A stretch of DNA of 64,000 nt from Pollenia angustigena (lineage: Eukaryota; Arthropoda; Insecta; Diptera; Polleniidae). The stretch's first letter is position 1; each line of letters begins with the position of its first letter. A program made the position numbers and the translations under genes. The stretch covers positions 19,802,945-19,866,944 of the forward strand of contig OV884059.1 in the NCBI GenBank assembly GCA_930367215.1, in the 5' to 3' direction. The notes beneath the pieces are model-generated. The model worked only from the letters and a program-made list of their open reading frames with translations, was not told the DNA's origin and did no database searches. Of the stretch, positions 11,825-23,485 are shown piece after piece.

Positions 11825-12043
11825 CTCAAAATCTTCCGGGTCAGTTTCTTGTGACTCACATTTCTTTTGACTTTCTAAAGATATTTCGCTATCTTCCACG
11901 TTTTCATCTTTATTTAAATGTTGTGTTTTTTTGAAGTGCGTAGAATTATCATAGTTTTTAGTTTCATAATAGTTATCAGGCTCTTTTTTAATTATTAATT
12001 TGTTAATATCGGGCCCATTTTTGGCAACAGTTAAAGGATATTT
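11825..12043 (-). CDS. Gene 2, second exon (paralogue of the MADF/zinc-finger gene)
   Basis: The minus-strand frame is open over 219 nt and encodes an acidic linker. KEPDNYYETKN and VEDSEISLESQ match gene 1 exon 2 (37331-37549) closely: IEPDNYYETKN and IEDSEISLESQ. The acceptor TTTTTAG and the donor GAG|GCAAGT sit at the same positions as in gene 1, so both are phase 0 with a GC donor. The first exon is at 16841-17131. The expected zinc-finger exon is not found downstream in the window: a transposon begins at 11625 and no finger-coding frame is visible, so it lies left of the window or is lost. Whether the gene still works is therefore open. Confidence 0.75.
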
Positions 12044-12440
12044 CTAAAAAGAAAATTAAAGAAAGTTTTCTATTCTAAATTAAAAAATCTATTAAATTTT
12101 TTAAATATTATTGGACAGCTGCAATAAGTTAAGTTTTAATTAGCTACTACTACAACTGTCCATTAACATATTGTTAACAAAATGGAGCTTTTTGAAAGAT
12201 GCTTAAATAAAAATTGCTGATTTTTTACGTATTTTCATCTGCTGAAGTCGATTCCCTAAAATTTCTAGTTTTAAAGAAATATCTTTAATTCATAAAAATA
12301 TTTTAAATTTAATAAAGGTTTAAAAAAAGATTTTTATAAAAACTTCCCTTTATATTTAAATGCAAATTTTATATATTAATCGTTTATGAATAGTGATAGT
12401 GACTTTTATTTATTGCATAATTATTCAAACCTTAAAATAC

Positions 12441-12807
12441 CCAGCGGTAAATATTGAAAGGACCGCAAGTGGCGGGCCTCTATACTCCTTTCTTAAAGAT
12501 TCGCTTCGCATGATATCCTGCCTTCTGAAGTATGCCTTCTAGAAGGTATAAACTTCTTTTTAAAAGACCTTCTGAAATATTCAGTATACATTCGCTACTC
12601 CCTTCTTTGAGAAGGGAGAAAGGAAGGTGTTCAGTTTTATTTACTTTGGGAAGGGATCGAAGTTGTTTTTAAAGGAAGTGTGGAAGGCCTTGCGCCCAAT
12701 GACAACCTGTGTAAAAAAAAAATAAGTATGGAATGCAGCGAGAAGGGCTTCTGACTGCTAAAAAAGGCCTTCTATTAGGCCTCTTTACTCATTCTAGTTA
12801 TCGCTGG
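12441..12807. mobile_element. Probable MITE with CCAGCG termini
   Basis: The ends CCCAGCGGTAA and TTATCGCTGG are imperfect inverted repeats, with ATA on both sides. The interior is rich in CCTTCT/AGAAGG pairs that fold on themselves. There is no ORF. Confidence 0.5.
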
Positions 12808-12929
12808 ATATTTTTAAGTGTTCAACTAGTCATTTTTACACTCGCATTCTAAAAACAGGCAGTAAGTTTTAAATCAAATTTTAAATATGATTTAGCAATA
12901 CATATGCATGTATCTATTTAAGTATGTAG

Positions 12930-13816
12930 TAGAGGTCTGCAAGAATATATAAAAACCAATTTCAACACACTCGTTTGTTTTTTAACTACAGTGTATCGAG
13001 CACCCAATAATAACGAAACAAATGAAAGAACAACCAACAAATAAAAAAACTGTTCAATTCGGTCATCTCAAGTCAAATAAGTGAAATATTCAAATATAAT
13101 TTGAATGTATGTATGTGTAAGCTTAACTCTTGCAAATACCCTGCAAATAATAGGACTAGTCCAAACACGCGTGTAAAGAGTAGTCCACAAGGGACCAGGA
13201 CTAGTCCAAAAGTAACCCAAACGTATGGAAAAAACCTGGTCTATTTAACATTACGATGTCCTAGAAGAGGACCATAAAACCCACCTTTGGACCACTAAGG
13301 AGTAGTTTTAAAATTCTCCATGGTACACTCAAGAGGATTAGTTTTGAAGTCGTTTAAAAACGAAAGCATGTCGTTAAAAAACGAAGACATGTCGTCTCAC
13401 TACAAACACTTTTTAACAATGACATGGTCCATGCTTGCATTACATTGGACCAGTCCATGGAGTAGTCCATTTTATCAAAATGGATCAGGTGGTCCAACTT
13501 TATTTGCAGGGTAAAACAAGCCACAAGCTTACACACATATTTTGTCAATGTATTCAAATAAATGTATGCACATTCAAATTATTCAAAAATTATTCGAATG
13601 TTTTCTGTAAACTTGCTCTCTCTAACGGGTCATTCCAATGTTTTGTTATTTATGAATGAATATCAAATTCATTTACAGTAAACAAGTTTTGTATTCAATT
13701 CATTCTCTCTTATTTTTGTATATGATTTACTATTTTCTTATATTTTTGAATGTTTGAGTAAATGTTGTGCACTTTGAGTAAAGGCAAACAAGTGAATTAT
13801 TCAAAGCAGACCTCTA
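12930..13816. mobile_element. Non-autonomous hAT element
   Basis: The 887-bp element has termini TAGAGGTCTGC / GCAGACCTCTA and a perfect 8-bp duplication GTATGTAG (12922-12929, 13817-13824), diagnostic of hAT insertion. It contains a second complete element at 13139-13511. Without that insert it is about 514 bp and has no transposase. Confidence 0.9.
13139..13511. mobile_element. TA-flanked MITE nested in the hAT element
   Basis: The 373-bp element has termini CCCTGCAAATAA / TTTATTTGCAGGG and TA on both sides (13137-13138, 13512-13513). The interior repeats GGACTAGTCC- and TGGTCC-like words. It resembles the MITE at 7676-8153 in termini (CCCTGC) and duplication, and is probably from the same Tc1/mariner-related group. 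Confidence 0.85.
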
Positions 13817-13885
13817 GTATGTAGCCGATCTCAGCAATATTGGTATAATTGGAAAATAATTTAAAACATGATGATGCATATATTA

Positions 13886-14652
13886 GCTAGGTAGGTAGGT
13901 AGGTAGAAAGGCTGGTGTGAAGTCTCCTTCACACCCTCACCCAGAGACCAATATGGTCCATTGTGACGCCTTGATTAGAGATAGATATAAAGATAGTGAG
14001 TAAGTGAAATAAAGAGAGAAAGCATAAGATGGATTTCAAAGATAGATAGGAAAATAAAGTTTCGGACCAAACCCGAGAGAAATCCTACTCAGCCAAGTTC
14101 TCCCTACGTGCGGCCCCAGCACCCCATCCTGGGACAGTGGCACAGAATGTGCTCAACTATCTCTAATTCCTACGGGTCCTCACACAATCCGCACATATCC
14201 GACAAGTCGGATCCCAACCTCACCGCCATCCTGCCTATCATACAGTGGCCCGTGACAATTCCTATCATGGTCTTAACGCAAACCCGCCTTGCTGTCCACA
14301 TATATAGTTACCTCCGAGCCCTTATCAATGTTGCCCTTCATTATATCCACGGCCCTCCAGACCCCTAGAACCTATATGACCTTCTGATGTCCAGATCCTC
14401 AATGTCGACCCCCGAACCCTTGCCCCTTATCTTCGAGCAATCAGTGAAAATAGCAAATCCACTTAATAATCTGCTCCTACCTGACCAGCCCTCCCTAGAA
14501 GGCACTACTACCTCTGGCAGTCGCCCAAAATCCAACCTAGTGCTCACATAATCAGTGGAGCCGGGCGATCCCAGGCAATAGCCACGAGCCTCAATCTCGC
14601 CCAGGACCCGTGAGTGACCCTTCTCAACAATCCTAACTCCCTCAGTCTAAGA
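13886..14652 (-). pseudogene. LINE 3' fragment (RNase H to zinc motif), 12-bp target duplication
   Basis: On the minus strand, fragments match the LINE at 31263-32705: GFAIFTDCSKI of the RNase H domain, and MCGLCEDP followed by EHILCHCPRM of the C-terminal zinc motif, with a deletion between and stops. The 3' end is a CTAC tetranucleotide run (ACCTACCTACCTA). ATGCATATATTA flanks both ends (13874-13885, 14653-14664), giving exact limits. 5' truncation is typical of target-primed reverse transcription. LOA/I-like clade by its RNase H; clade uncertain. Confidence 0.85.
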
Positions 14653-14689
14653 ATGCATATATTATGTGCATATAAAATATAATAAAGAA

Positions 14690-15055
14690 AAGAACTTTAT
14701 TCTGTGCCGAATCTTCGGTACCCTCCTCCGAGAGTTTGAATATTTCAAAGTGGGCTTCATATGGTTTCTATAAATTATAAATCAATCTTATTCAAACTAA
14801 TTTTATATTGGACCTACATATTTTAAAATATGGAACGTTTTGTGATAATTCGGTAGATTGATTTATAGTACATATTAAAAACCCTTTATAAGACCAAATT
14901 ACAATAAAATTATTTTTAGCATTTTATGTGTCTTAAAGTGATTTTCGGAAGGCCGCTATGCATGGGGCGTATGGTAAACTATGCACCGCTAATCACGAAA
15001 TTTTACAATGTGATATCTAGTCTTATAATACTGTGACAGACCAAATTTCTATTGA
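14690..15055. repeat. INE-1/DINE-1-like Helitron fragment
   Basis: The text (TGTGCCGAATCTTCGGTA, then CGAAATTTTACA and ACTGTGACAGACCAAATTT) matches the body of the INE-1-like copies at 25490, 44590 and 53350. This is a degenerate partial copy, cut off by the Tc1 relic to its right. Confidence 0.6.
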
Positions 15056-15790
15056 AAATTATTTAAACAATAACGGTAGAGAAACACAAAATATAATTTT
15101 AAACCTACATGATGAGCAATATATTTAAAGAAAAAGGAAGCGCAATTTTGGGCTTTCAGCTTCAAAAGTGAGTTCCAAAATCCAGGCTGCTTTGGAAAAC
15201 AATGATGTGTCGAAAATGTTGGCAGTGTTGTAAGACCATACAATTTTCATTGCCCAGTTGGAAATCAGTTATCTTCGTCGATGAACAGAAATTCAAAATT
15301 TTTGCTCAGATGGAATATCATATGAGTGGCGAAAACTTAATTCAGAACTCAATAAGAAAAACTTTAAGAGAACAGTTGAGCATGGTGGTGTCAGTGACAT
15401 GGTTTGGGCTTGCATGTCGGCTGTAGATACTCAAAAGTTGGCTTATAATAAATAGCTATCGACAAATTTAAGTTCATTAAGATCGCAAAGGAAAGGGCAG
15501 AGGATCTGGGTATAAGATCGAGTTTTTGAAATCGGGAATTGTGCAAAATTAAATAATATAAAGCTGCCCACTTTTGATGACGGCACCTTAAGCTTAATTT
15601 TATTGAAAATGATTGATCTGTGTAGGAGAATAAAATCAGCAATCAAAAAAGCCCTAAAACGGAATGCCTGAATATTTTTGCTAGTGTTACCAAAAAACTG
15701 ATCACATAGATGCCAAAATGGATAACAATAATACTGAATTCAGTAAGATCCAACAAAACTAGTTTTTTTAAATAAAGTTTACAACATAAT
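15040..15790 (+). pseudogene. Tc1/mariner transposase relic
   Basis: Read across frames, this stretch preserves the Tc1 transposase order: WKSVIFVDE with the first catalytic aspartate block, then VEHGGVSDMVWACMSA (the Tc1 hallmark before the second catalytic region), then a C-terminal SMPKW-like word (usual SMPRR). Many stops and frameshifts interrupt it and the DPKH block is not found, so it is inactive. Terminal repeats were not located. Confidence 0.75.
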
Positions 15791-16840
15791 TAAGAAATAA
15801 AATGAAAAATAAGTCGTTTTTTGTTTTTTTTTTTAAGTTATTCAAATATATTCGTTTTAAATAAATAGGTTTTTGTTTTGTTAATGTATAAGCTTTTTTC
15901 TTGTATATGGTTCCAATTTTTAATTCCTTGTTCTGTTAGTTTCATTGAGTCTGAAAGAAAAAAGTATGAACTCTATAAGATAAGATGTGAGCCACTGTGT
16001 TGCTCATTAGATATTTGCTTTTAATATCCTCATCCATTTAAGCAAATGATAAGCCAAACATTAGTCGCGCCCTATTCATATGTACATATTGTAATCATGT
16101 GTATTCATAAGCTGTTAAAAGGTTATACTTTGATTGAAAATATTAACATCAAGCATATAATTATTTAACACATATTTTTAAAACTAAAATTCAGAACAGT
16201 AGTTTCAACATCACAAAAAATTTAATATACCCAAGAATTACATATTATGCAACAAGATCACCATAAAAATGGAACATGAAAATACTCTTATTTATAAGAA
16301 TAAAATTAATCGATTTCAGTTAATATTTTAACGCCTAATCTTCAAAATATTTTAATAAATTTTGGAATTGACTTTAGTTAAGTTTCTGAACTCCTAACTA
16401 ACTACTCGCGAACTTGCGATTTGGGGACAGAATAAAGTCAAGTAGAACTAATGGATTAATACCGATCTTGAATAACAGCCATTAATTATTCCGATATTAC
16501 AATGATTTTGTCTTAATAAGGCAAACCCGTACTGTTGTGATCTAATTTATACTAGGTATAAAGAATTTTGAAATTTTAATTTTCCTAACTCTCAAACTAC
16601 AAACGTACATACATATGTATGTAGGTGCGTTGGTGCAAGAAAAATACCAGCTTGTAGAAATTCTTTTAAAAGTACTACTTATAAAGTTATAAAAATATTA
16701 ATTTGGGGTTCAACTGAGTAAATATTCCTTATTTAAGCCACATATTAGGTTTGTTTCCGTAATCAAAACTAATTACAGAAACAAACCATTAAATAATGCA
16801 ACTTGGTTTATGCCCAATACACAATTTACAATGTTTTTAC

Positions 16841-17131
16841 CACTTGATCACTGCGAACTTGCAATTTCACTGGCGTTTCTTCATCACATTCCAGTCGTAC
16901 ATCAACTTCATTATAACTGCAACGCGTATTTTTATGGAAATCCTTTTTGGTTTCAATCGTTTTCTTACAAGCGTCATTCAAGTGAAATATGAATGATTCG
17001 AAAAGTAAATAAATTTCTTGACATTCTATGCATCGCAAGATATATGAATCCTTGAAACCACGGGATTTAAGAATCTCACCGCATTTAACATAGCCAATTG
17101 AATTTGGTATATTTTGTGCTACAGCTTGCAT
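16841..17131 (-). CDS. Gene 2, first exon (CX2CX12HX4C finger)
   Basis: The 97-codon exon begins at ATG 17131. It encodes a finger with C34, C37, H50 and C55 (RCIECQEIYLL, FIFHLNDAC), then an acidic tail ending just before GTG|GTAAAA, a phase 0 donor. It aligns along its length with gene 1 exon 1 (51600-51902): shared SIGY-KCGE, LKS, FESFIFHLN and LECDEE-PVKL. The start was chosen because both paralogues begin MQA at the same place. It is likely the zinc-binding N-terminus of a C2H2 regulator. Its onward exon is at 11825-12043. Confidence 0.75.
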
Positions 17132-17344
17132 ATTTAGCTCCGATATTTGTTGCCACTGATAAAGGTTTATTTGGTCTTGAGTTCTTCAAAATGATACCAA
17201 AAGTGGAAATATTTTATTACTCCAAATATTTATACACTACACAATCAATCCAAACAAAAATATGTACTAATTTTATCAAAGGGTACGTTCAAAGCGAATT
17301 TGCTTTTCAGGTGGCGTAGAAAACACAGCTGATAACTTATTTTC

Positions 17345-18560
17345 TTATAGGCTAGTTTACACTACTATACTTTAAATTAATACATGTCAAAAACTCAAGT
17401 AATATGACAAAGTGTGATAGTGTGAATGCAATGTGTCACGAAAATGACAAGTATTATGAAAAAAGTTTGACATCCCATACGACTACATCGTTTTTTGAAA
17501 CATTTCTTAACGGCTAGATTACACTATTATACTTTGTATTAATACATGTCAAAAACTCAAGTAATATGACAAAGTGTGATAGTGTGAATGCAATGTGTCA
17601 CGAAAATGACAAGTATTATGAAAAAAGTTTGACATCCCTATGACTTCATTGTTTTTTGAAAAATTTCTAAACTATTATACTTTTCATTGGATCAGGGTTG
17701 CATTTTATTTCATGTGTGAGTGTTTATACTTTGTGTGATGGTCTGAAAACAAACTGTCATGTTACATTAGATTTTTTGACAGTCGCAACAAAACTCATTA
17801 GATTCCCATCTCACAAAGTATTATGCAATACGTAAGACTTGTGAGATAGTGTAATCTAGGCTTAAACAAAAACACTTTTCATTGGATCAGGGTTGCATTT
17901 TATCTCATGTGTGAGTGTTTATACTTTGTGTGATGGTGTGAACACAAACTGTCATGTTAAATTAGATTTTTTGACAGTCGCAACAAAACTCATTTGATTT
18001 CTATCTCACAAAGTATTATGGAATATGTAAGAATTGTGAGTTAGTGTAATCTAGTCTTAAGCTGGAGGTCCATACCACCCGTTTTCGCCTCCACGCAGCG
18101 CATGCTTTTATAACCTTACTTGCGTTCTACGTTTCAAGTTACAAGCAACGCTTTTTATGCAGCAGCAGCACAAGTAAAAATAAAATTTAATTTGTCAAAA
18201 TCAGCTGATTTGTTCGAACGCTGCTTGTGACGCTTGCAAAAGTAGAAAGTAAACCTACTTTTCGCCTCAAGGCATCTACGCTTTTGTGCATGAAACTTAC
18301 TACGTTTAACTACACAGATTCTACTTTTTTGACAGCTGCGTATGCTGCGAAAAAGCGAGTAACGCGTGATGTGGACCTCCAGCTTTAAGCAATAATACTT
18401 TTCATTGGATCAGGGTTGCATTTTATTTCGTGTGAGTGCTTATACTTTGTGTGATGGTGTAAACACAAACTGTCATGTTAAATTACATTTTTTGACAGTC
18501 GCAACAAAACTCATTAGATTTCTATCTCACAAAGTATTATGGAATACGTAAGAAATTTTT
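17345..18560. repeat. Cluster of related MITE units
   Basis: Two direct units (about 17350-17512 and 17513-17680) are followed by two full units and one truncated unit (about 17681-17871, 17872-18056 and 18388-18555). The outer words GGCTAGATTACACTA and TAGTGTAATCTAGGC are inverse. Conserved inner words are CATTGGATCAGGGTTGCA and CACAAAGTATTATG. The related element at 52538-52699 has the same plan. A separate element (18060-18384) interrupts the last unit. Confidence 0.7.
18060..18384. mobile_element. MITE with TTA duplication
   Basis: The 325-bp element has termini AGCTGGAGGTCCATACCACC and the near-complement GTGATGTGGACCTCCAGCT, with TTA on both sides (18057-18059, 18385-18387). PIF/Harbinger type by its duplication. 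No ORF. Confidence 0.85.
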
Positions 18561-18562
18561 AT

Positions 18563-20950
18563 ATTATATTCAACATTTTTCATTTTTCGAATTTATTCTA
18601 TGAGCTAAATTTCAGTTATGTATTTTATAAAGCTTTTTTGTAATAGTTCTATTCCTACAATTTTTCAGAAATGACTTTATACACTACCAGACTATTATAT
18701 TGTATTTTCTATTTACATTTTACCTTAGCCTTCCGTTGGAAAGCAATGAGGCATATTGAATGTACAGAAAAATTTACAATTATTAGACACCAGCAGAATG
18801 TAATGCATTTTCTGGCCCGCTGCGGCCGTCGTCAGCATTCTTTGTGTCTCACTGGATAGTGTTACTTTATAAATTGAATGTATTTAACTTAACTATTTTA
18901 ACAAATAGAATCTGGGAATTATTTCCTTCCGAAGGTAACTTTATATTATACTAGCTTAACCCGGTGCGCTTCGCAACACTGCTTTAACCACTTTATCGAT
19001 TGAGAGATATTTAATATATGCATCCTATGGAAGGTATTTCTCCCCTGCGCCTACCCGCTTAATTTTTATTTTTAAAAGTGTAGTATACCATAAGAGTGAC
19101 TTCTACAAAGTCTGAACATTCTCACTTTAACAGTTTTTCGGATATCCGATATTAAGCATTGGCGTCCTATAGGGCGTAACGCTTCCCCGCTGCTATTTTA
19201 TTTCAATTTTGGGGCTCAGAGGATCCTACTACCAAAAGTTCAACAAAATACTTGCAGCGACTCTTATTAATATTTCTATCTATGAGGGGAACTGCTCCTC
19301 CACTGTCTACCCCGCCCATTACTATATTGAAATTTAAAGTTTGCCATAATAGTGTTTTAACTACGTTTGAAGACTCGCCCTTTAATAGTTCTTCAGTTGA
19401 GCGATATTTAATATATGCATCCTATGAGAGGTATTTCCCCCCTGCGCCTTCCCCTATCTATTTTTATTTTCAATAGTGTAGTATACCATATGAGTGACTT
19501 TTACAAAGTTTGAACATTCTCACTATAACAGTTCTTAAGATATGCGATATTAAACATTGGCGTCCTATGGGGAAAACCACTTCCCCCGCTGCTACTTTAT
19601 TTCAATTTCGGGGCTCAGAAGATCATACTACCAAAAGTTGAACAAAATGCGTACAATGGCTCTTATTAATATTTCTATCTATGAGGGGTACTGCTCCTCC
19701 CCTGTCTCTCCCGCCCATTTTTATATTGAAATTTATAGTTTACTATAATAGTAGCTTTAACCACGTTTGAAGGCTCTCCCTTTAATAGTTCTTCAGTTGA
19801 GCGATATTTAATGTATGCATCCTATGAGAGGTATTTCCCCCCTGCGCCTACCCGCTTTATTTTTATTTTCAAAAGTGTAGTATACCATAAGAGTGACTTC
19901 TAGAAAGTTTGAACATTCTCACTATTACAGTTCTTAAGATATGCGATGTTAAACATTGGTGTCCTATGGGGGATTCCAATACCCCCGCTGCTATTTTATT
20001 TCAATTTCGGGGCTCAGAAGATCCTACTACAAAAGTTCAGCAAAATGCGTCCAGCGGCTCTTAAGATATGCGATAATTAATATTGGCATTCTATGGGGGG
20101 TACCAATTCCCCTGCCCCTATCGAAAAAATAAGTAGCCTATTTTATTTTTAGGGCTGACGTGATGTTACTGTAAAAATTTCAGGAAAATCGGTTCAGTAG
20201 TTTCGGAGTCTATAAGCCAACAAACAAACAAACAAACACACATACAAACATTTTTCATTTTTATATATATAGATTCAACATTTTTCATTTTTCGAATTTA
20301 TTCTATGAGCTAAATTTCAGTTATGTATTTTATAAAGCTTTTTTGTAATAGTTCTATTCCTACAATTTTTCAGAAATGACTTTATACACTACCATACTAT
20401 TATATTGTATTTTCTATTTACATTTTACCTTAGCCTTCCGTTGGAAAGCAATGAGGTATATTGAATGTACAGAAAAATTTACAATTATTAGACACCAGCA
20501 GAATGTAATGAATTTTCTGGCCCGCTGCGGCCGTCGTCAGCATTCTTTGTGTCTCACTAGATAGTGTTACTTTATAAATTGAATGTATTTAACTCAACTA
20601 TTTTAACAAATAGAAACTGGGAATTATTTCCTTCCGAAGGTAACTTTATATTATATTCAACATTTTTCATTTTTCGAATTTATTCTATGAGCTAAATTTC
20701 AGTTATGTATTTTATAAAGCTTTTTTGTAATAGTTCTATTCCTACAATTTTTCAGAAATGACTTTATACACTACCAGACTATTATATTGTATTTTCTATT
20801 TACATTTTACCTTAGCCTTCCGTTGGAAAGCAATGAGGTATATTGAATGTACAGAAAAATTTACAATTATTAGACACCAGCAGAATGTAATGCATTTTCT
20901 GGCCCGCTGCGGCCGTCGTCAGCATTCTTTGTGTCTCACTGGATAGTGTT
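18563..20950. repeat. 383-bp tandem repeat, three units, split by a Helitron
   Basis: Units lie at about 18564-18950, 20274-20656 and 20657-20950 (the last truncated). They are almost identical. Each holds the same 62-codon ORF after a TTTTTCAG word. Unit 1 and unit 2 are separated by the Helitron at 18951-20273, and the unit 2/unit 3 junction shows the uninterrupted sequence. What the unit derives from is unknown. Confidence 0.85.
18951..20273 (-). mobile_element. Non-autonomous Helitron A with exact ends
   Basis: On the minus strand the element begins TCTATATATATAAAAA (at 20273) and ends CACCGGGTTAAGCTAG (at 18951), preceded by a small TGCG-AAG-CGCA hairpin. It sits between A and T with no target duplication. 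The intact junction of the surrounding tandem repeat (about 20645-20665) equals the left flank joined to the right flank, which proves both ends. TC...CTAG ends, A|T insertion and the 3' hairpin define Helitrons. It has no coding capacity. Copy B is at 41444. Confidence 0.9.
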
Positions 20951-22495
20951 AGATTTAATTCTTGTAAAAATAAAAATTATTTGTTAGTAATTACAATGAT
21001 TAAGAATACGAATTAAAAAAAATAAAACGGTAAAGTGAAGAAATTATAAGTTTGTTGTATGACGGTGCTACAATCATTAAAATTAAAAAGCCAATTAAAT
21101 TAAGAGGACGGTGCTACAATCATTAAAATTAAAAAGCCAATTAAATTAAGAGGACGGAGAGAACATAATTGTATCTTTGAGTTATGTTGCCGAATGTTTA
21201 TCTCAAAGTTTAATTAAATAAATATTGAATTTAAATATTTTTATTTATGTTCCACATTGTAATATAATCCACATTTGAGAATTACGATTGAAAGCAAATT
21301 GAAAATAAAGGCATTTTTCAATTTAAAAAAAATTTCCCCTCTTTGTTGAGAATGCTATGATTTTCAAAAGACAAACGTTTGATATCATGATGATAATTAA
21401 ATAAATAATGAATTTAAATATTTTTATTTATGTTCCACATTGTATTATAATCCACATTTGAGAATTACGATTGAAAGCAAGTTGAAAATAAAGGCATTTT
21501 TCAATTTAAAAATAATTTCCCCTTTTTGTTGAGAATGCTATGATTTTCAAAAGACAAACGTTTGATATCAAATCATTTTCAATTTGAAACCAAACCTCCT
21601 TGTTTGTTGGGCTGTATTTGTTAGAGCTGCAAAGCAATCGATAGTTTTAATTTTGGCGGACTATCGATAGTTTTTATCACTATAGATACTAACGGAAAAT
21701 TTTAAAAGTAATGCTAGCAACAATTTCACTTGGTGTTCATTATAGAGCAACAATTTTTTCGCAACCACACACATTTTGAAAAAAGAAATCGTTTGCAAGT
21801 TTTGACCCCAAACAATTTTACGTATTAATTATTATTATTTTTGTTTTAATATTTGGTTAAAATTTGTATTCAAAACTTAATAAAATTATTATAAACGTCA
21901 TTTTCAATTTCATACAAATTGTTGCTGAAGTTAAAGTAGACTTAACTTTTTAAAAAAAACTTTAGATAAATTTTTGTTCGAAAAATGAAAGGAAAATATA
22001 TAAAATACTTTGGAAAGATAAAAGAGAGAAGAAAAAAAGAATTGTGGCTCCGATTGTGAACATAGCTAAACTGCAAACAACTTATTCGACGCAAGTTTTT
22101 AGCAGTGCATAAACTTTTCTACTTCTGTAGCAAAATTAAAAACTACTTTATCTAAATTTGAATTTATTGCATTTTTGAAATCTTCATATTCGAAAATACA
22201 CATGCAACAACTAGATATTTACGTTAAAAAGTGCAAATTTTGAACGACTTTACGACGCTTTATAAATTTTAATCTTTTTATGAAAATGTAAGAAAAACTG
22301 ACAATGCAGTTTGATATATCAATTAATTATAAATAATTTACACTGCCTTTACACATGAAAGTTCTTTCTTGAAAATTCCATGTACGTATTATCCACACAA
22401 ATTTCCAAAAAGAAAAAATTGAATTTCATGAAAGTGAAATTTTTAAAATGTTTTTAAAATAGGTTAAAAGGACGAGAAAGAACAAAATGTCAAAT
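20951..22495. other. Intergenic stretch with two small tandem duplications
   Basis: A 46-bp unit is repeated at 21061-21106 and 21107-21152, and a unit of about 178 bp at roughly 21210-21388 and 21395-21572. A TATCGATA palindrome (21663-21670, ACTATCGATAGT) matches the Drosophila DRE/DREF core, but no gene start is seen next to it. There is no coding region that I can support. Confidence 0.55.
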
Positions 22496-22660
22496 TTGAC
22501 CCCCTCTTACTTAGAAACTTTTTGACCGATCTTGTTGAAAATTCTAATCTACTATCCAATAGGACTAACCTTGGTGCAAATTTCATCCAAATCGGAAGAC
22601 ATCGATTTCAAAATTAGGTCACTTGACTTAAAATCCCCCTTTTATATCATATCATATATA
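22496..22660. repeat. Half-copy of the 3329-4019 foldback arm
   Basis: The stretch matches one arm only: TTTTTGACCGAT, CCAATAGGACTAACC, GGTGCAAATTTCATCCAAAT and ATCGATTTCAAAATTAG. It is diverged from the other copy. The adjoining repeat block resumes at 22860. Confidence 0.75.
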
Positions 22661-22818
22661 TTATTTCTAAAGCACTTTTTTTTGTCGGTTGCAAATATCT
22701 CCCATACCACCGCATCAAATTTAATGAATGATATCTCATTTTAAAGCTTATTTCTAACACTAATGACGAAAAATAATTAGAAATTGAAAAATTAATATTT
22801 TCATTGATAAAAATTATG

Positions 22819-22846
22819 GTGCGAAATATTCGCACGGGTCATCTAG
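22819..22846 (+). mobile_element. 3' terminus of a Helitron
   Basis: A perfect 7-bp stem (GTGCGAA-ATA-TTCGCAC, 22819-22835) is followed by GGGTCATCTAG and then T. This is the hairpin plus CTRR|T signature of a Helitron 3' end. The 5' TC end was not identified, so the element's length is unknown. Confidence 0.65.
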
Positions 22847-23229
22847 TACTTACATATTTGTTATTTTCTTCATTATATTGTTGTTGACTTGAAGGGCTAA
22901 AATATTGTCATATATCATATGCAAACAAATTACATTTGAATAAATGGGATTGAAGGCAAACTTTGAGGCGCGGACGCCCCCTAAAACACAACTTATCGCT
23001 ATGGTAGGGGGGTAGAAAATAAGAAATCACAAAAAAAAAAATTTCTCCATACAACTAACGGCCACGCTAAGCTAATGTGCAATACGGGAACAATTCCGTG
23101 TGGAACGTGTTGCGGGTGGAAGAAGCAGGGATGATATTTTATATTGAAGTACATACGTTAAATTGTTGTCTGTGTTACCTTAATTAAATTATGAAATGTT
23201 TGCTTGGTTTTGTTTTTTTAATGTATATT

Positions 23230-23485
23230 TCTGTGGTTTTCATGAGCAACCGCGTATGTCTATTTTTTCGATTTTGAAATGTTGATACTATATTGCTTAA
23301 TTTTAAGCACCTTTTACATTTTTTAAAAAAGTTTTAAAAACAGATAGACCCATTTCGATGTTTTAACTCAATTACAAACTTCAAAAGATGCAATATCTAA
23401 CCCATAGTTTAATCTAGAATGTTTTTTCGGCTCTCCTGAAAAATTTTATTTTAAGATATACGCGGTTGCCCATGAAAACCACAGA
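23230..23485. mobile_element. MITE with 26-bp inverted ends
   Basis: Terminal repeats (TCTGTGGTTTTCATGAGCAA at the left, near-complement at the right to 23485) bound 256 bp without an ORF. No clear target duplication is visible. Confidence 0.65.

Larger units (their letters stand above)
12044..16840 (-). other. Gene 2 intron 1 (inferred)
   Basis: The interval between the two gene 2 exons is about 4.8 kb. It holds a MITE at 12441, a hAT with a nested MITE, a reversed LINE fragment, INE-1-like text and a Tc1 relic. The inference rests on matching splice phases and on the exon order in gene 1. The unlabelled part at 15790-16840 is AT-rich with a hairpin near 16748-16787 and no coding region that I can support. 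Confidence 0.6.

Noticed and set aside
14108..14368. 86-codon plus-strand ORF
   Set aside because: It is antisense to the reversed LINE fragment at 13886-14652.
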